Positions 1-8,986 of a stretch of 64,000 nucleotides of DNA are shown piece by piece. The notes under the pieces were generated by a model. The model was not told the origin of the DNA and searched no databases. It saw only the letters and a list, made by a program, of their open reading frames with translations. A program made the position numbers and the translations under genes. Source of the stretch: Paenibacillus sp. GTDB lineage: Bacteria; Bacillota; Bacilli; Paenibacillales; Paenibacillaceae. Every line of letters begins with the position of its first letter. Within the stretch, counting starts at the first letter, position 1. The DNA is taken from contig JAFWEX010000084.1 in the NCBI GenBank assembly GCA_017512705.1, positions 186,001 to 250,000 on the forward strand, read 5' to 3'.

Positions 1-581
1 GTTCCTTTTTCAAATTCCGTAATCATCGGGGTATTCATCCCAATCACGCCCACTTTGATACCGTCCCGCTCAATGATGGTATATGCAGGCATGTACCGGT
101 CGCCGTTCTCTTTGAAAATGTTTCCGACAAGTGCCTGACCTTTGAATTGCGAGGATATTTTTTCCAGAACGTCCAGTCCGAAATTAAACTCATGATTCCC
201 CATAACCCAGGCATCATAGTTCATCTCGTTCATCGCCACCATCATCGGAGACTGGGGTTGATCATTAAACAGCTCGGCAGAATTGTCCTGAATCATATCT
301 CCTGCATCGAGCAGGATGGTGTTGGGATTCTCAGCGCGAACCTTCTTCACCATAGTATACAGCTGAGTCATGCTTCCGGCCGGGTTCGGACCGTCCAGTG
401 CGTAGTCCCATGGCATAAATCGACCATGAATATCAGACGTGCCGAGTAAGGTGATTATCGTTTCTTTTTCAGTCTCAGCAGCTTGAGCAGTGTTTGAAGT
501 GAGTGAGACGAGTAGTAGAGAAGTACATAAGACGATGGATAAAGACCAACTGGCGAAACGTTTCAGACTCTGTGTGCGCAT
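1..581 (-). CDS. Secreted 5'-nucleotidase / 2',3'-cyclic phosphodiesterase-type metallophosphatase (partial)
   Basis: The frame is open from an ATG at 581 to the window edge, so only the N-terminal 193 or so residues are seen. A signal peptide (Arg/Lys start, hydrophobic core ending near TAQAA) is followed by the calcineurin-like metallophosphatase motifs LLGTSDIHGRF, LLDAGDMIQD and VMGNHEF, which bind the two metals in the UshA/YfkN family. The gene therefore probably encodes an exported or wall-anchored enzyme removing phosphate from extracellular nucleotides. A good ribosome site (AAGGGAG) lies 7-8 bases before the ATG. It is divergent from the xylanase gene. The C-terminal 5'-nucleotidase domain is outside the window, so the substrate cannot be assigned. 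Confidence 0.85.
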   Translation of the reverse strand, partial: MRTQSLKRFASWSLSIVLCTSLLLVSLTSNTAQAAETEKETIITLLGTSDIHGRFMPWDYALDGPNPAGSMTQLYTMVKKVRAENPNTILLDAGDMIQDNSAELFNDQPQSPMMVAMNEMNYDAWVMGNHEFNFGLDVLEKISSQFKGQALVGNIFKENGDRYMPAYTIIERDGIKVGVIGMNTPMITEFEKG

Positions 582-652
582 GTGTAATCTCCCTTATGTT
601 CTGGTATGTGTAATATTATGTATCATTCCATACTAGAGAAACATGAACGGAA

Positions 653-666
653 TGTAAACGCTGATG
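653..666. promoter_or_regulatory. Candidate cre (CcpA) site 1 in the divergent region
   Basis: TGTAAACGCTGATG agrees with the catabolite-response consensus TGWAANCGNTNWCA except at the last two positions. It lies between the metallophosphatase and xylanase genes, where carbon catabolite control of a xylanase would be expected. Assigned by eye only. Confidence 0.35.
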
Positions 667-791
667 TAATATATATGTTCGATATTAATGAAGTAATAGG
701 AAAAGCGTAAATCCATAAGAAGTATACTTTTCAAAGGAAATAGTATGTTTTATATGTGTATAAAACCAAAATTATCCATTATGATATCTTA

Positions 792-805
792 TGTAAGCGC
801 TTAAT
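792..805. promoter_or_regulatory. Candidate cre (CcpA) site 2 just upstream of the xylanase
   Basis: TGTAAGCGCTTAAT matches TGWAANCGNTNWCA at 12 of 14 positions and contains the palindromic core AAGCGCTT. It ends 15 bases before the xylanase ribosome site (AGGAGG, 821-826), so CcpA bound here would block transcription. Confidence 0.4.
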
Positions 806-832
806 AAAATAACCTAACCAAGGAGGAATATT

Positions 833-1795
833 ATGTTGAAGTCCAAATGGTTTAAGACGGTAGGTACACTTGCTCTGGCAGGTGTGCTGGCTGCGTCAGT
901 CGCGGTGGGCAGTGTTAGTGCCGGATTGGCTAAAGGCAGTAAATTCTTGGGGAATATTATAGCTGGCCAGGTACCAAACAATTTCAGTCCCTACTGGGAT
1001 CAGGTAACGCCAGAGAACTCCACCAAATGGGGAGCTGTAGAAGGTACGCGTAATGTGATGAACTGGGGCCAGGCAGATATGGCTTACAACTATGCGAAAA
1101 ACAATAAAATGCCTTTCAAATTCCACACCCTTGTTTGGGGAAGTCAGGCACCTAACTGGATTAATGGCCTTTCTGCAACAGATCAGAGAAACGAAGTGCT
1201 TCAATGGATCAGAGCTGCAGGACAGCGTTATTCCCAAGCGGAGTATGTCGACGTAGTCAATGAGCCGTTGCATGCGAAGCCAGCCTTCCGCAATGCTATT
1301 GGTGGAGATGGACAGACCGGCTGGGATTGGGTCATCTGGTCATTCGAGCAAGCGAGACAAGCCTTCCCGAATTCCAAATTGCTCATCAATGAATATGGTA
1401 TTATCGGTGATCCTGCCAAAGCAGATCAATATATCCAAATCATCAACCTTCTGAAAAGCAGAGGGCTAGTCGATGGCATCGGTATTCAAGCGCACCACTT
1501 CAATATGGACAATGTATCTGTGAACACGATGAACACCGTTCTGAACAAATTGCAAGCAACAGGTCTTCCAGTGTATGTATCCGAGCTGGATATGACTGGC
1601 GATGACAATACCCAGTTGCAACGTTATCAACAAAAATTCCCGGTACTCTGGAAACACCCGGCTGTTAAAGGTGTTACGCTGTGGGGTTACAATGAAAACC
1701 AAACTTGGGTTAGTGGCTCTCATCTGGTAAGAAGCAATGGTACAGAGCGTCCTGCTATGCAATGGTTGAAAAGCTACATGGCAAACAATCCTTAA
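833..1795 (+). CDS. xynA: Secreted GH10 endo-1,4-beta-xylanase
   Basis: This 320-residue protein hydrolyses internal beta-1,4 bonds of xylan outside the cell. Residues 1-30 form a signal peptide ending VGSVSA; the rest is a single compact GH10 barrel with no carbohydrate-binding or SLH module. The GH10 signatures are present: acid/base Glu144 in VDVVNEP and nucleophile Glu251 in VYVSELDMTG, plus LVWGSQAPNW in strand 3. The length is that of the short single-domain xylanases known from Paenibacillus. The ATG has a strong AGGAGG 6 bases upstream, and two cre-like sites precede it, which suggests catabolite repression. A bidirectional terminator follows. Confidence 0.95.
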   Translation: MLKSKWFKTVGTLALAGVLAASVAVGSVSAGLAKGSKFLGNIIAGQVPNNFSPYWDQVTPENSTKWGAVEGTRNVMNWGQADMAYNYAKNNKMPFKFHTLVWGSQAPNWINGLSATDQRNEVLQWIRAAGQRYSQAEYVDVVNEPLHAKPAFRNAIGGDGQTGWDWVIWSFEQARQAFPNSKLLINEYGIIGDPAKADQYIQIINLLKSRGLVDGIGIQAHHFNMDNVSVNTMNTVLNKLQATGLPVYVSELDMTGDDNTQLQRYQQKFPVLWKHPAVKGVTLWGYNENQTWVSGSHLVRSNGTERPAMQWLKSYMANNP

Positions 1796-1841
1796 ACCTT
1801 GAATCACAAGGATACCAATTCAAATCAGTTAACTTATCCCC

Positions 1842-1882
1842 AAAAGAGCCTGTCCCGTTTATATACGGGACAGGCTCTTTTT
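1842..1882. terminator. Bidirectional terminator between xylanase and GH30 genes
   Basis: A near-perfect 15-16 bp stem (AAGAGCCTGTCCCG paired with CGGGACAGGCTCTT) with an 8-base loop, flanked by A-rich and T-rich runs. It can end transcripts from both convergent genes. Confidence 0.85.
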
Positions 1883-1925
1883 ATCTTGCACAAATATAGA
1901 CGTGAACGATGGATTACATGCCGCT

Positions 1926-3266
1926 CTAATTGGCTGTAATCACCATACTGTTGAATGAATCGGCTTCCAGCTGTACATGAACCGTTTGTCCTTCTGAGAC
2001 AGTCAGGTATAGGTCACGGGCGTCCGGGAACGGATTGTTAACGATAATAACGAGGCTATTGTCCGGATTACGGAAAGCAACTGCTTTGCCACTCCAAGCT
2101 CCAGAGAGACCCAGCCGGCGAGCGCCATTCACCACATGATGAGCAAAATGCTTCATTACATAGTATTCAGGATTGCGAGTTACATCCTTGCTTGCAGGAT
2201 CAATGGTGATCATGGAGTTTTGCTCCCAGCCCCATGTACTGCGCCCTTTAGGCTCCAACACCATATTCCAGTAGATATAGGCATTGACACCGTTGCTGAA
2301 ATAATGCTGATAGAGATTATACACATGTTTGGCATAATTCCAGGAGTTGTTACCGTCACCGCATTCATTCTCCGTTTGCATATAACGCAGTTCTGGGTAA
2401 CTTGCGACGGTACGCTGAATGGCATGTTTGCCTGCCCATTGATACCCGACACCCTTAATATAAGAGTAGGCTTTGGGGTCACTGAGCACCAGTCCAGCGT
2501 ATTCGTCAAAGCCGGTTGTTTTCTTTTTCATGAGCTCTTCCCAAGGATCAGGGGCATTAATCGTTCCGAGCCAAATCTCTGTGTCCAGACCATGTTTATC
2601 GAAGGCAGGTCCCAGGTAATCGGCGATAAATTCGCGTAGCTGCTCACCTGTCCACATGCAGGAAGGGAATTTCTGATCTGCAATCACTTCATTTTGAACA
2701 TGTACCTGATGAATCGTAATGCCTGCCTCGCGGTAGGCCTCAACAAACTTCACAAAATATAGCGCGTAAGCCTCCAGAATTTCTTTCTCCCAAAGCAGTG
2801 TTCCGTAGTTGTACGCTTTGGGTGACTTCATCCAGGTCGGTGGACTCCACGGTGATGCAAATAATTTCAGTTCCGGGTTATACGTTAAGGCTTCCTTGAT
2901 GTAAGGAATCAGATATTTGAAATCTCGTTCAATGGAAAAATGGTCCATGGACACATCGCCATCAACCTCGTTGTGGCTATACCACTGCTCTGCATAATCA
3001 CTTGCCCCAATGGGCAGGCGGCAGATCGTAAACCGATGTTCTCCCTGCGGATGGAAAAGGGAATGAAATACTTCGTGTCGTTGCTCTTCACTCAAATGAG
3101 CCAGAGCCAGATATCCAAGCTCGTTGAAGCAGCCGCCGAATCCTTCGACAAGCTGATGTTGCTCACCTGTCAGTTTCAAGTTAGCGCTTTCATTTGTTGG
3201 TGAAGCAGTGATCGTATTCCATGGCTCTGTAGGTGTAGTAGAAAATCCATTAAACGTAAATGACAT
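1926..3266 (-). CDS. GH30 family glycosidase (glucosylceramidase/beta-glycosidase type), probably cytoplasmic
   Basis: A 446-residue glycoside hydrolase family 30 protein. It starts with the family motif VEGFGGCFNELGY (about residue 40), has ASPWSPPTWMK (138-147), acid/base Glu193 in VHVQNEV and nucleophile Glu299 in MQTENECG. The C-terminal 70 residues form the beta-sandwich typical of the family. There is no signal peptide, so it probably acts on imported oligosaccharides or glycosides. It lies convergent to the secreted xylanase, but its sequence resembles the glucosylceramidase-type subfamilies more than the glucuronoxylanase one; the substrate is inferred only as a beta-linked glycoside. 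A GAGGAGG ribosome site precedes the ATG. Confidence 0.85.
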   Translation of the reverse strand: MSFTFNGFSTTPTEPWNTITASPTNESANLKLTGEQHQLVEGFGGCFNELGYLALAHLSEEQRHEVFHSLFHPQGEHRFTICRLPIGASDYAEQWYSHNEVDGDVSMDHFSIERDFKYLIPYIKEALTYNPELKLFASPWSPPTWMKSPKAYNYGTLLWEKEILEAYALYFVKFVEAYREAGITIHQVHVQNEVIADQKFPSCMWTGEQLREFIADYLGPAFDKHGLDTEIWLGTINAPDPWEELMKKKTTGFDEYAGLVLSDPKAYSYIKGVGYQWAGKHAIQRTVASYPELRYMQTENECGDGNNSWNYAKHVYNLYQHYFSNGVNAYIYWNMVLEPKGRSTWGWEQNSMITIDPASKDVTRNPEYYVMKHFAHHVVNGARRLGLSGAWSGKAVAFRNPDNSLVIIVNNPFPDARDLYLTVSEGQTVHVQLEADSFNSMVITAN

Positions 3267-3392
3267 ATGATGTCCTCCTCGACGGTTCCTGAGTTAATCC
3301 GGTTAGTACGTCCAGTATACCAACATCGCTGACAAAAACAGATATGCTAATCCGTGTATTATTTACCCTAATCCAAGATGCCCTATCGTAGT

Positions 3393-3429
3393 GGGAAAGA
3401 AAATCCCCGCTGAAGATTCAGACGGGGAT
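3393..3429 (-). terminator. Terminator of the LRR protein gene
   Basis: On the minus strand ATCCCCG and CGGGGAT form a stem enclosing a second short stem (TGAA/TTCA), followed by TTTTCTTT. It lies 21 bases beyond the stop codon. Confidence 0.7.
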
Positions 3430-3449
3430 GTCGTTACGTATTTCTATAA

Positions 3450-4970
3450 TTATGGGGACGGAATCGTAAACTTCTCATATTGCGGTTTATTCTCAAAGAT
3501 CAGGATCGTTTTACTACGTGCTATATATCCAACTGTTGCATGAAGCTGCTCTGAGATGAACCGAATCGGGACATAGGCAATCCCTTCTCTCATCAACAGC
3601 GGAGCATCATTCATCGTGATTTCACCGTTAACCGTTACTTGTTTGTTACCCACATCCCACTGAATCGTTTTGCCTTCTTGTGTAATGGTAGCTTCCTGCG
3701 TGTCGTTGTCCCAATTCACACGAGCATTCAATTGCTCGGAGACAAAACGTAGAGGCACATATGTCCGGCCTTCATCAATAAAAGGAACCGAATCAAGTAC
3801 GTAGGCTCGATCACCTACATATGCCGTGCTAGAGCCTTCGATCAGGCGCTGAAAACGGCCCTGAGGTGTGCGTTTCTGCTCTCTCACATTCATCTGGTTG
3901 AGCAGATGCATCGTATGACTGCCGTTCGACACATCCAGGTAGTTATTGTGTACGGTAAGTCCAGCGGGTTCTGTGTCCGTTACATTCTCTTGCACACCTG
4001 TTGCCAAGGTAGTGGATGCAGAGATGTTGTCTGGGCCCAATCCATTGCCGAGGGTGAACGATAGGTCGGAGATCGGGGTTAGATCCCATATCCGGTTATT
4101 GGACAGTTTTAAGCTGTTCAGTTGGGTTAACTCACGCAGAGGCTCCAGATCGTATATATGATTGGATTCTACATTCAATTCGGTCAAATCCGTCAGTGCC
4201 GCCAGGCCACTAAGCTGTTGAATGTGATTGCTTGAGATATCCAGCGTGCGGAGTTGTGTCATGTGGCTCAAAGGTGTAATGCTGGAGATCTGATTACCTG
4301 CCACATTCAGCTCTCGCAGTGAGTTTGGCAGATCCGTGAGCACATCGAGGGCAGAAATCTGATTATTCGCTACATTGAGCTGCTCCAGTTGTGTGTGTTC
4401 CGCAAGGGGAGTAAGATCCTTAATCTCGTTATTGGCGAGTTCGAGCCATTTCAGTGAACGGAGCTCCTCCAATGCCTCAAGATTTGAAATCTGGTTGCCG
4501 CTCGCATGCAATGTATGTAGTCTGTGGAATTCTTGAACTGCATCAATAGATTGGATTGAATTGTTACTGATATACAGGCGACCCAGTTGATGCAATGCAG
4601 CAAGAGGCTGGATCGAGGTCACATAATTGTTTCGAACGTCAATTTCACGAAGCTCAGTCAAGTGTTCTAAAGGAGTAAGGTCCGTAATTTCGTTGCCATA
4701 CAGTCGCAAATGAGTCAAGTTAACAGCGTGTTCCAGTCCGGACAGATTCTGAATGCCTGCATTGCTCAGATCCACCACACGAAGAGGCTTCAAGTCAGCT
4801 GAAGTCAGGGATTGATCGACAGGGATGTTCAAAATCAGCTTCAGTCCTTCTTCCAGTGCCGGATCCTTGATGAGGTGTTCTTCCGTGTCGGTAGTCATAT
4901 GGGCCATCGCTTGCCCCGCAGTGCCTAGACTTAGAATACATATCAATAAAATAAGCGTGATTCTCTTCAT
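3450..4970 (-). CDS. Secreted leucine-rich-repeat protein with C-terminal stalk (CuAO N1-like) domain
   Basis: A 506-residue exported protein. A signal peptide (residues 1-23, ending GQAMA) is followed by a cap and about eleven 22-residue internalin-type LRRs (roughly 65-305; pattern LxxLxLxxNxIxxLxPL). Residues 385-500 carry two copies of the copper-amine-oxidase-N1 'stalk' unit (SVPFIDEGRTYVPLRFVSEQL and a related AYVPIRFISEQL copy), common in Paenibacillus surface proteins. The architecture suggests a cell-surface binding or adhesion protein; no catalytic motif and no LPXTG or SLH anchor are seen. It is a single-gene unit with its own terminator. The ligand is unknown. Confidence 0.85.
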   Translation of the reverse strand: MKRITLILLICILSLGTAGQAMAHMTTDTEEHLIKDPALEEGLKLILNIPVDQSLTSADLKPLRVVDLSNAGIQNLSGLEHAVNLTHLRLYGNEITDLTPLEHLTELREIDVRNNYVTSIQPLAALHQLGRLYISNNSIQSIDAVQEFHRLHTLHASGNQISNLEALEELRSLKWLELANNEIKDLTPLAEHTQLEQLNVANNQISALDVLTDLPNSLRELNVAGNQISSITPLSHMTQLRTLDISSNHIQQLSGLAALTDLTELNVESNHIYDLEPLRELTQLNSLKLSNNRIWDLTPISDLSFTLGNGLGPDNISASTTLATGVQENVTDTEPAGLTVHNNYLDVSNGSHTMHLLNQMNVREQKRTPQGRFQRLIEGSSTAYVGDRAYVLDSVPFIDEGRTYVPLRFVSEQLNARVNWDNDTQEATITQEGKTIQWDVGNKQVTVNGEITMNDAPLLMREGIAYVPIRFISEQLHATVGYIARSKTILIFENKPQYEKFTIPSP

Positions 4971-5290
4971 TACATGCCTTCCCTCCAGATCACAAATGAT
5001 TAATATAAGATCATACCTCTAACCCGGTAACCTCCGAGTTCAATTGGAAATAGTCATTTTTTCATGCAGAGCACAATGCACTTCTAGTTATTAACCCATC
5101 TTGGAAAAAAAGGAACAATGATTTGGTAACGTATCTATGTATACTTTTATTCTATACGATATTAGCCCCGTCTTGTACATTTTCAATATATCATTTTGTC
5201 CAAATTCAGGCTATTTCTAGTTCGGCCTATTCAATCCCTGTAGGAAAGGGTTAAAGATGGAGAGATGCTATTTGTGGAGGAGATGTGCCG
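4971..5290. other. AT-rich divergent intergenic region
   Basis: About 320 bases between the divergent LRR and lipid-kinase genes. I see no ORF with a ribosome site, no hairpin with a T-run and no clear -35/-10 pair at consensus spacing. It presumably holds both promoters. Confidence 0.5.
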
Positions 5291-6181
5291 ATGAGGAAAG
5301 CAATGATCATTAGCAACCCGTCGTCAGGCAAGGAGAAAGCGAAGCAGTACGTATCAGAAGTTCAGGCTATTCTCGAATCCAAGCCATACGAGGTGGTCGT
5401 TAATGAAACGGTTGGAGAAGGAGATGCTGCCAATTATGGTCTGAGTGCCTGCCAGGATGGATGTGATCTGGTAGTCTCCATTGGTGGAGATGGTACGTTG
5501 CATGAAACGATCAACGGTATGCTGGATCAGGAACAACGGCCCCTTCTGGGTATCGTTCCCCTGGGAACGGTGAATGATTTTGCGAGGGCCTTACATATCT
5601 CTCTTGATCCTGATGAAGCGATCGAACAGCTTCGTTCGGAACAGACCCGATGGGTTGACCTCGGTGCGGTGAATGGACAGCTCTTTGCCAATGTAGTGGC
5701 TGCTGGTTCGCTGGCAGAAGCGCTGTTCTCGGTATCTTCAGAGGAAAAGTCGAAGCTTGGGGCATTCGCGTATATGAAGGAAGGGTTGAAGGATCTTGTG
5801 AGTACACCCGACAATATGCTGAGAATTGAATATGATGGACAGTTATGGGAAGGAGAATCTCCCCTTTTCCTGGCGGCACTCACTAACTCGGTCGGAGGAT
5901 TCGAGAAACTGTCACCGGATGCGGAGGTCGACGACGGGCTGATTCACTGCTTTGTGATCCGGAACATTGGTGTCCTCAACAGCTTGACCCTAGGTGCTTC
6001 ACTGTTCTTTGGCAATTTGAAAGAGCATAAGGACGTGGACTATTTTACAGCCAAAGAAGTGCATGTTCACTCGGATGAACCCATTCGCACGAATGTAGAT
6101 GGAGAGGAAGGGCCTGCTCTGCCCATTGATATTCGTGTTCTTCCTGGCTATATGAAGGTTATCGTACCAGAAAAATCCTAG
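5291..6181 (+). CDS. Diacylglycerol kinase-family lipid kinase (YegS/DgkB/BmrU type)
   Basis: A 296-residue DAGK-catalytic-domain protein that would phosphorylate diacylglycerol or a related lipid with ATP. Visible motifs are the N-terminal nucleotide-loop NPSSGKEKAK, VVSIGGDGTLHETING (the GGDGT signature, near residue 65), PLGTVNDFARAL, and the C-terminal NVDGEEGPALP. A GTG at 5285 is in frame but only a few bases from the ribosome site GGAGGAG (5276-5282), so the ATG at 5291 is preferred. No membrane segment is present; members act at the inner face of the membrane. The gene stands alone on its strand. Substrate specificity (DgkB versus other lipids) cannot be told. Confidence 0.88.
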   Translation: MRKAMIISNPSSGKEKAKQYVSEVQAILESKPYEVVVNETVGEGDAANYGLSACQDGCDLVVSIGGDGTLHETINGMLDQEQRPLLGIVPLGTVNDFARALHISLDPDEAIEQLRSEQTRWVDLGAVNGQLFANVVAAGSLAEALFSVSSEEKSKLGAFAYMKEGLKDLVSTPDNMLRIEYDGQLWEGESPLFLAALTNSVGGFEKLSPDAEVDDGLIHCFVIRNIGVLNSLTLGASLFFGNLKEHKDVDYFTAKEVHVHSDEPIRTNVDGEEGPALPIDIRVLPGYMKVIVPEKS

Positions 6182-6373
6182 CTGATTCTGCTATTGCAGG
6201 TCCCCTGGATCAAAAACGGATCATTTCTCCATATAAATCTGGGGAAAGTCTATTGAAACCGATTGCAGGTATGTGTCACAATCATAGACGAAAGGCAGGC
6301 ATGGACATACTGGTGTGTATGTGCTAGAGTACAAGCCAATTCACTTTATTTTTGATTATGGAGGGGAAACTTC

Positions 6374-7291
6374 TTGAGAACCATTAAACTGGGCAGCAGT
6401 GCACTCGATGTGCCTGTAGTTGCTGTAGGTTGTATGCGAATCAATTCATTGGACAGTAAGGATGCGGAGCATTTCGTGCGTTCTGCTATGGAAGTGGGAG
6501 CGAATTTCTTCGATCACGCCGATATTTACGGCACAGGAGCATGTGAGGAGATTTTTGCCGATGCTGTGCAGATGAATCCCCAAGTCCGTGAAAATTTGAT
6601 TCTTCAATCCAAATGCGGTATACGCAAAGGGATGTTTGATTTCTCAAAAGAACATATCCTGAATTCTGTCGATGGCATTCTGCAACGGTTGAGAACAGAA
6701 TATTTGGATGTGTTGCTCCTGCACCGTCCGGATGCGCTTGTTGAGCCGGAGGAAGTAGCTGAAGCTTTCGATCAATTGGAACGTGAGGGTAAAGTGCGTC
6801 ACTTCGGCGTATCGAACCAGAATCCGAATCAGATTGAACTATTAAAAAAATACGTCAAACAGCCGCTGGTAGCCAATCAGCTGCAGATGAGTATTACGAA
6901 TACAACGATGATCGATAGCGGCATCAACGTGAATATGGAGAATGATGCTGCGGTGAATAGAGATGGCAGCATCTTGGACTATTGCCGTCTGCATGACATG
7001 ACCATTCAGCCGTGGTCTCCATTCCAATACGGATTCTTCGAAGGTGTCTTCCTAGACAATGAGAAGTTTCCGGAATTGAATGCTAAGATCGATGAGATCG
7101 CTGCAAAGTATGATGTGAGCAATACCACGATTGCGATAGCATGGTTACTTCGTCACCCTGCTAAGATGCAACCTGTGACAGGCACCATGAATATTGATCG
7201 TCTCAGAGATTGTGTGAAAGCAAGTGATGTTCACCTGACTCGCCTAGAATGGTATGAGATTTACCGTGCAGCAGGTAATGTTCTGCCATAA
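6374..7291 (+). CDS. Aldo/keto reductase (YdhF-like)
   Basis: A 305-residue NADPH-dependent oxidoreductase of the AKR superfamily. The tetrad is recognisable: Asp and Tyr in FFDHADIYGTG, Lys in LILQSKCGI, His in VLLLHRPD. The GKVRHFGVSNQNPNQIELL segment and the long loop with ITNTTMIDSGINVNMEND match the YdhF-type subgroup of E. coli and Bacillus. The start is TTG at 6374, set by GAGGGGAAA 7 bases before it; no ATG nearby fits. The physiological carbonyl substrate is unknown. A strong hairpin terminator follows at 7361. Confidence 0.88.
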   Translation: MRTIKLGSSALDVPVVAVGCMRINSLDSKDAEHFVRSAMEVGANFFDHADIYGTGACEEIFADAVQMNPQVRENLILQSKCGIRKGMFDFSKEHILNSVDGILQRLRTEYLDVLLLHRPDALVEPEEVAEAFDQLEREGKVRHFGVSNQNPNQIELLKKYVKQPLVANQLQMSITNTTMIDSGINVNMENDAAVNRDGSILDYCRLHDMTIQPWSPFQYGFFEGVFLDNEKFPELNAKIDEIAAKYDVSNTTIAIAWLLRHPAKMQPVTGTMNIDRLRDCVKASDVHLTRLEWYEIYRAAGNVLP

Positions 7292-7360
7292 ATCAGGCAC
7301 ATAGATATGAATCTCTCTAAGTGTAGTGATCTTGTAGTTGCTACTGAGGGATGGATCATC

Positions 7361-7392
7361 AACACGAGCCGGACAGGCTCGTGTTTGATTTG
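7361..7392 (+). terminator. Terminator after the aldo/keto reductase
   Basis: AACACGAGCC and GGCTCGTGTT form a perfect 10-bp stem with a 5-base loop, followed by a T-rich stretch (TGATTTGTT). Confidence 0.75.
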
Positions 7393-7505
7393 TTCACATT
7401 TAGACTTGGAAGATCGACACATTTCGATATAAAATATAGGTACATACTTTCTTGATTCGAAAGGATTAAAATGTAATTAATACAAATTTGTTGAAGTTAT
7501 TTTTA

Positions 7506-7534
7506 TTGAAAAGCACGTATATATTACATATAAT
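7506..7534 (+). promoter_or_regulatory. Sigma-A promoter of the HTH-TPR regulator
   Basis: TTGAAA (7506-7511), exactly 17 bases, then consensus TATAAT (7529-7534), about 70 bases before the regulator start. This is the best promoter match in the first 20 kb. Confidence 0.7.
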
Positions 7535-7603
7535 TACTTTTACATACACGTTGCATCTTAACAATCTTGTTTTTGGTTTTTTATTTTGGAGGGTGGTGTT
7601 CCC

Positions 7604-8986
7604 TTGGAGCCGACAACCACGATACGCGATCATTTAGAACGTTATCTGAAGAGTGAACAGATGTCGATTAGTCTTTTTTCGGAGTTGTCAGGCATTAATT
7701 CTGGCACACTTAGTAATATTTTGAATAAAAATCGACCTATCTCCATGCAGCAGTTGGACCGTATTACATCAGCCATGAAGCTTGTACCGGGCCATTTCTA
7801 CGAGTTGTATATTGATGAGTGCTTCGTGCACGCTACCCCGGACTGGCGAAGGTTAGGGCCCTTCCTGCATCGATGTGCCGAATTAGATAAACTCGACTGC
7901 ATCGAACAGGTTGTTCGTCTGATGATGGATAATTTGTCGTATATCCCGTTGTTATTCGAGGTGGCCGAAGAGTTTTACCATGCTGGCAAATGGAAACCAG
8001 CAACCCTTCTATATGAAACGATCGCCGAAAGCGAGAAGATGCAGCATTCCGAGCGGCTTGCTCTCTGTCAGTACCGTCTTTTCAAGTTGGGGTTGACGAA
8101 TGATCAGCAGCGTAATGTGATTATTGCAGCACAGTTTGAATACTACGTGGACCGGCTGGATGAGCGGTATCAACTGGATGCACTGAATGAACTAATTAAT
8201 GCATTTGGAGCTTTGCATAGATGGAATAAAGTACAGGAGTTGTCCGAGAAATTAAAAATTAAAGCGACAGTCCATTATGAACTGAATGGCAGAAGGAAGC
8301 AGGAAGAGACCAAAAGACCGATCATTTTTTATATCCTGTATTCTTATCTTGCTTCGGGAAGCGCATATTATCATCAGAAGGATTATCATAAAGCACTTGA
8401 GTATGTTGCTCTATATGCAGATCATAGCTGGGTTAGAGATCCTAATGAAGAAGAAAGAGTAGTCATGAACCAGTTTCAGGAATGGGCTGTAGCTAACCGA
8501 TATATTTATCAATTAATGGCTGGACAGTTTGAGGTGTTACCTGATTATTTGGACTATATATCAACCAAAGAGAATGAAATTTTCCCGGCACTATGTGATA
8601 TCGTGAAGGCAGCTCTTCAATATCATCAGAATATTGATCATGTTCTGCGGGATTACCAATCTTATTTTGTATATCAAGAGCAAAGCAATCGAATTGGTAA
8701 AGTTAGCAGACAGGTGACGGATGATCGATATTTACGACTATTATTGGACTTGGGCGCATATTATTTAAGGAAAAATGATTATCATTTAGGTATCAGATTT
8801 GTGTTAGATAGTTTAAAATTTGCTATTGAAATTAGCAGTGGACGAGGTATGCTAAGAGGAGTCGGACTGTTTGAGCAATACAGGGAATTCGCACCAGAGA
8901 CGGCGAAACAGGAATACAAAATGATCATTAGTGAGGTGCAGAAACTCAATGAAGAGAAAGTTGACTTTGTTGATAGCTACATGTAG
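7604..8986 (+). CDS. HTH-TPR cytoplasmic receptor/regulator of the RRNPP type (AloR-like)
   Basis: A 460-residue regulator. Residues 1-60 are an XRE-like helix-turn-helix (LKSEQMSISLFSELSGINSG then LSNILNKNRPISMQQLDRI). The remaining 400 residues are all helical and rich in paired aromatic helices (for example KALEYVALYADHSW and YLRKNDYHLGIRFVLDSLKF), as in the TPR domains of Rap/NprR/PlcR-type peptide receptors and the Paenibacillus AloR family. The start is TTG at 7604, chosen because GGAGGGTGG (7588-7596) sits 7 bases upstream; an earlier TTG at 7586 overlaps that site. The 3' end overlaps, in another frame, a 46-codon gene for an exported peptide, the hallmark of a receptor/pheromone pair. 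Target genes are unknown. Confidence 0.75.
   Translation: MEPTTTIRDHLERYLKSEQMSISLFSELSGINSGTLSNILNKNRPISMQQLDRITSAMKLVPGHFYELYIDECFVHATPDWRRLGPFLHRCAELDKLDCIEQVVRLMMDNLSYIPLLFEVAEEFYHAGKWKPATLLYETIAESEKMQHSERLALCQYRLFKLGLTNDQQRNVIIAAQFEYYVDRLDERYQLDALNELINAFGALHRWNKVQELSEKLKIKATVHYELNGRRKQEETKRPIIFYILYSYLASGSAYYHQKDYHKALEYVALYADHSWVRDPNEEERVVMNQFQEWAVANRYIYQLMAGQFEVLPDYLDYISTKENEIFPALCDIVKAALQYHQNIDHVLRDYQSYFVYQEQSNRIGKVSRQVTDDRYLRLLLDLGAYYLRKNDYHLGIRFVLDSLKFAIEISSGRGMLRGVGLFEQYREFAPETAKQEYKMIISEVQKLNEEKVDFVDSYM

Noticed and set aside
896-1273. Long open frames antisense to xynA, GH30, dhb and other genes
   Set aside because: They overlap well-supported genes completely, lack ribosome sites, and read as compositionally odd protein; they are shadows of codon bias.
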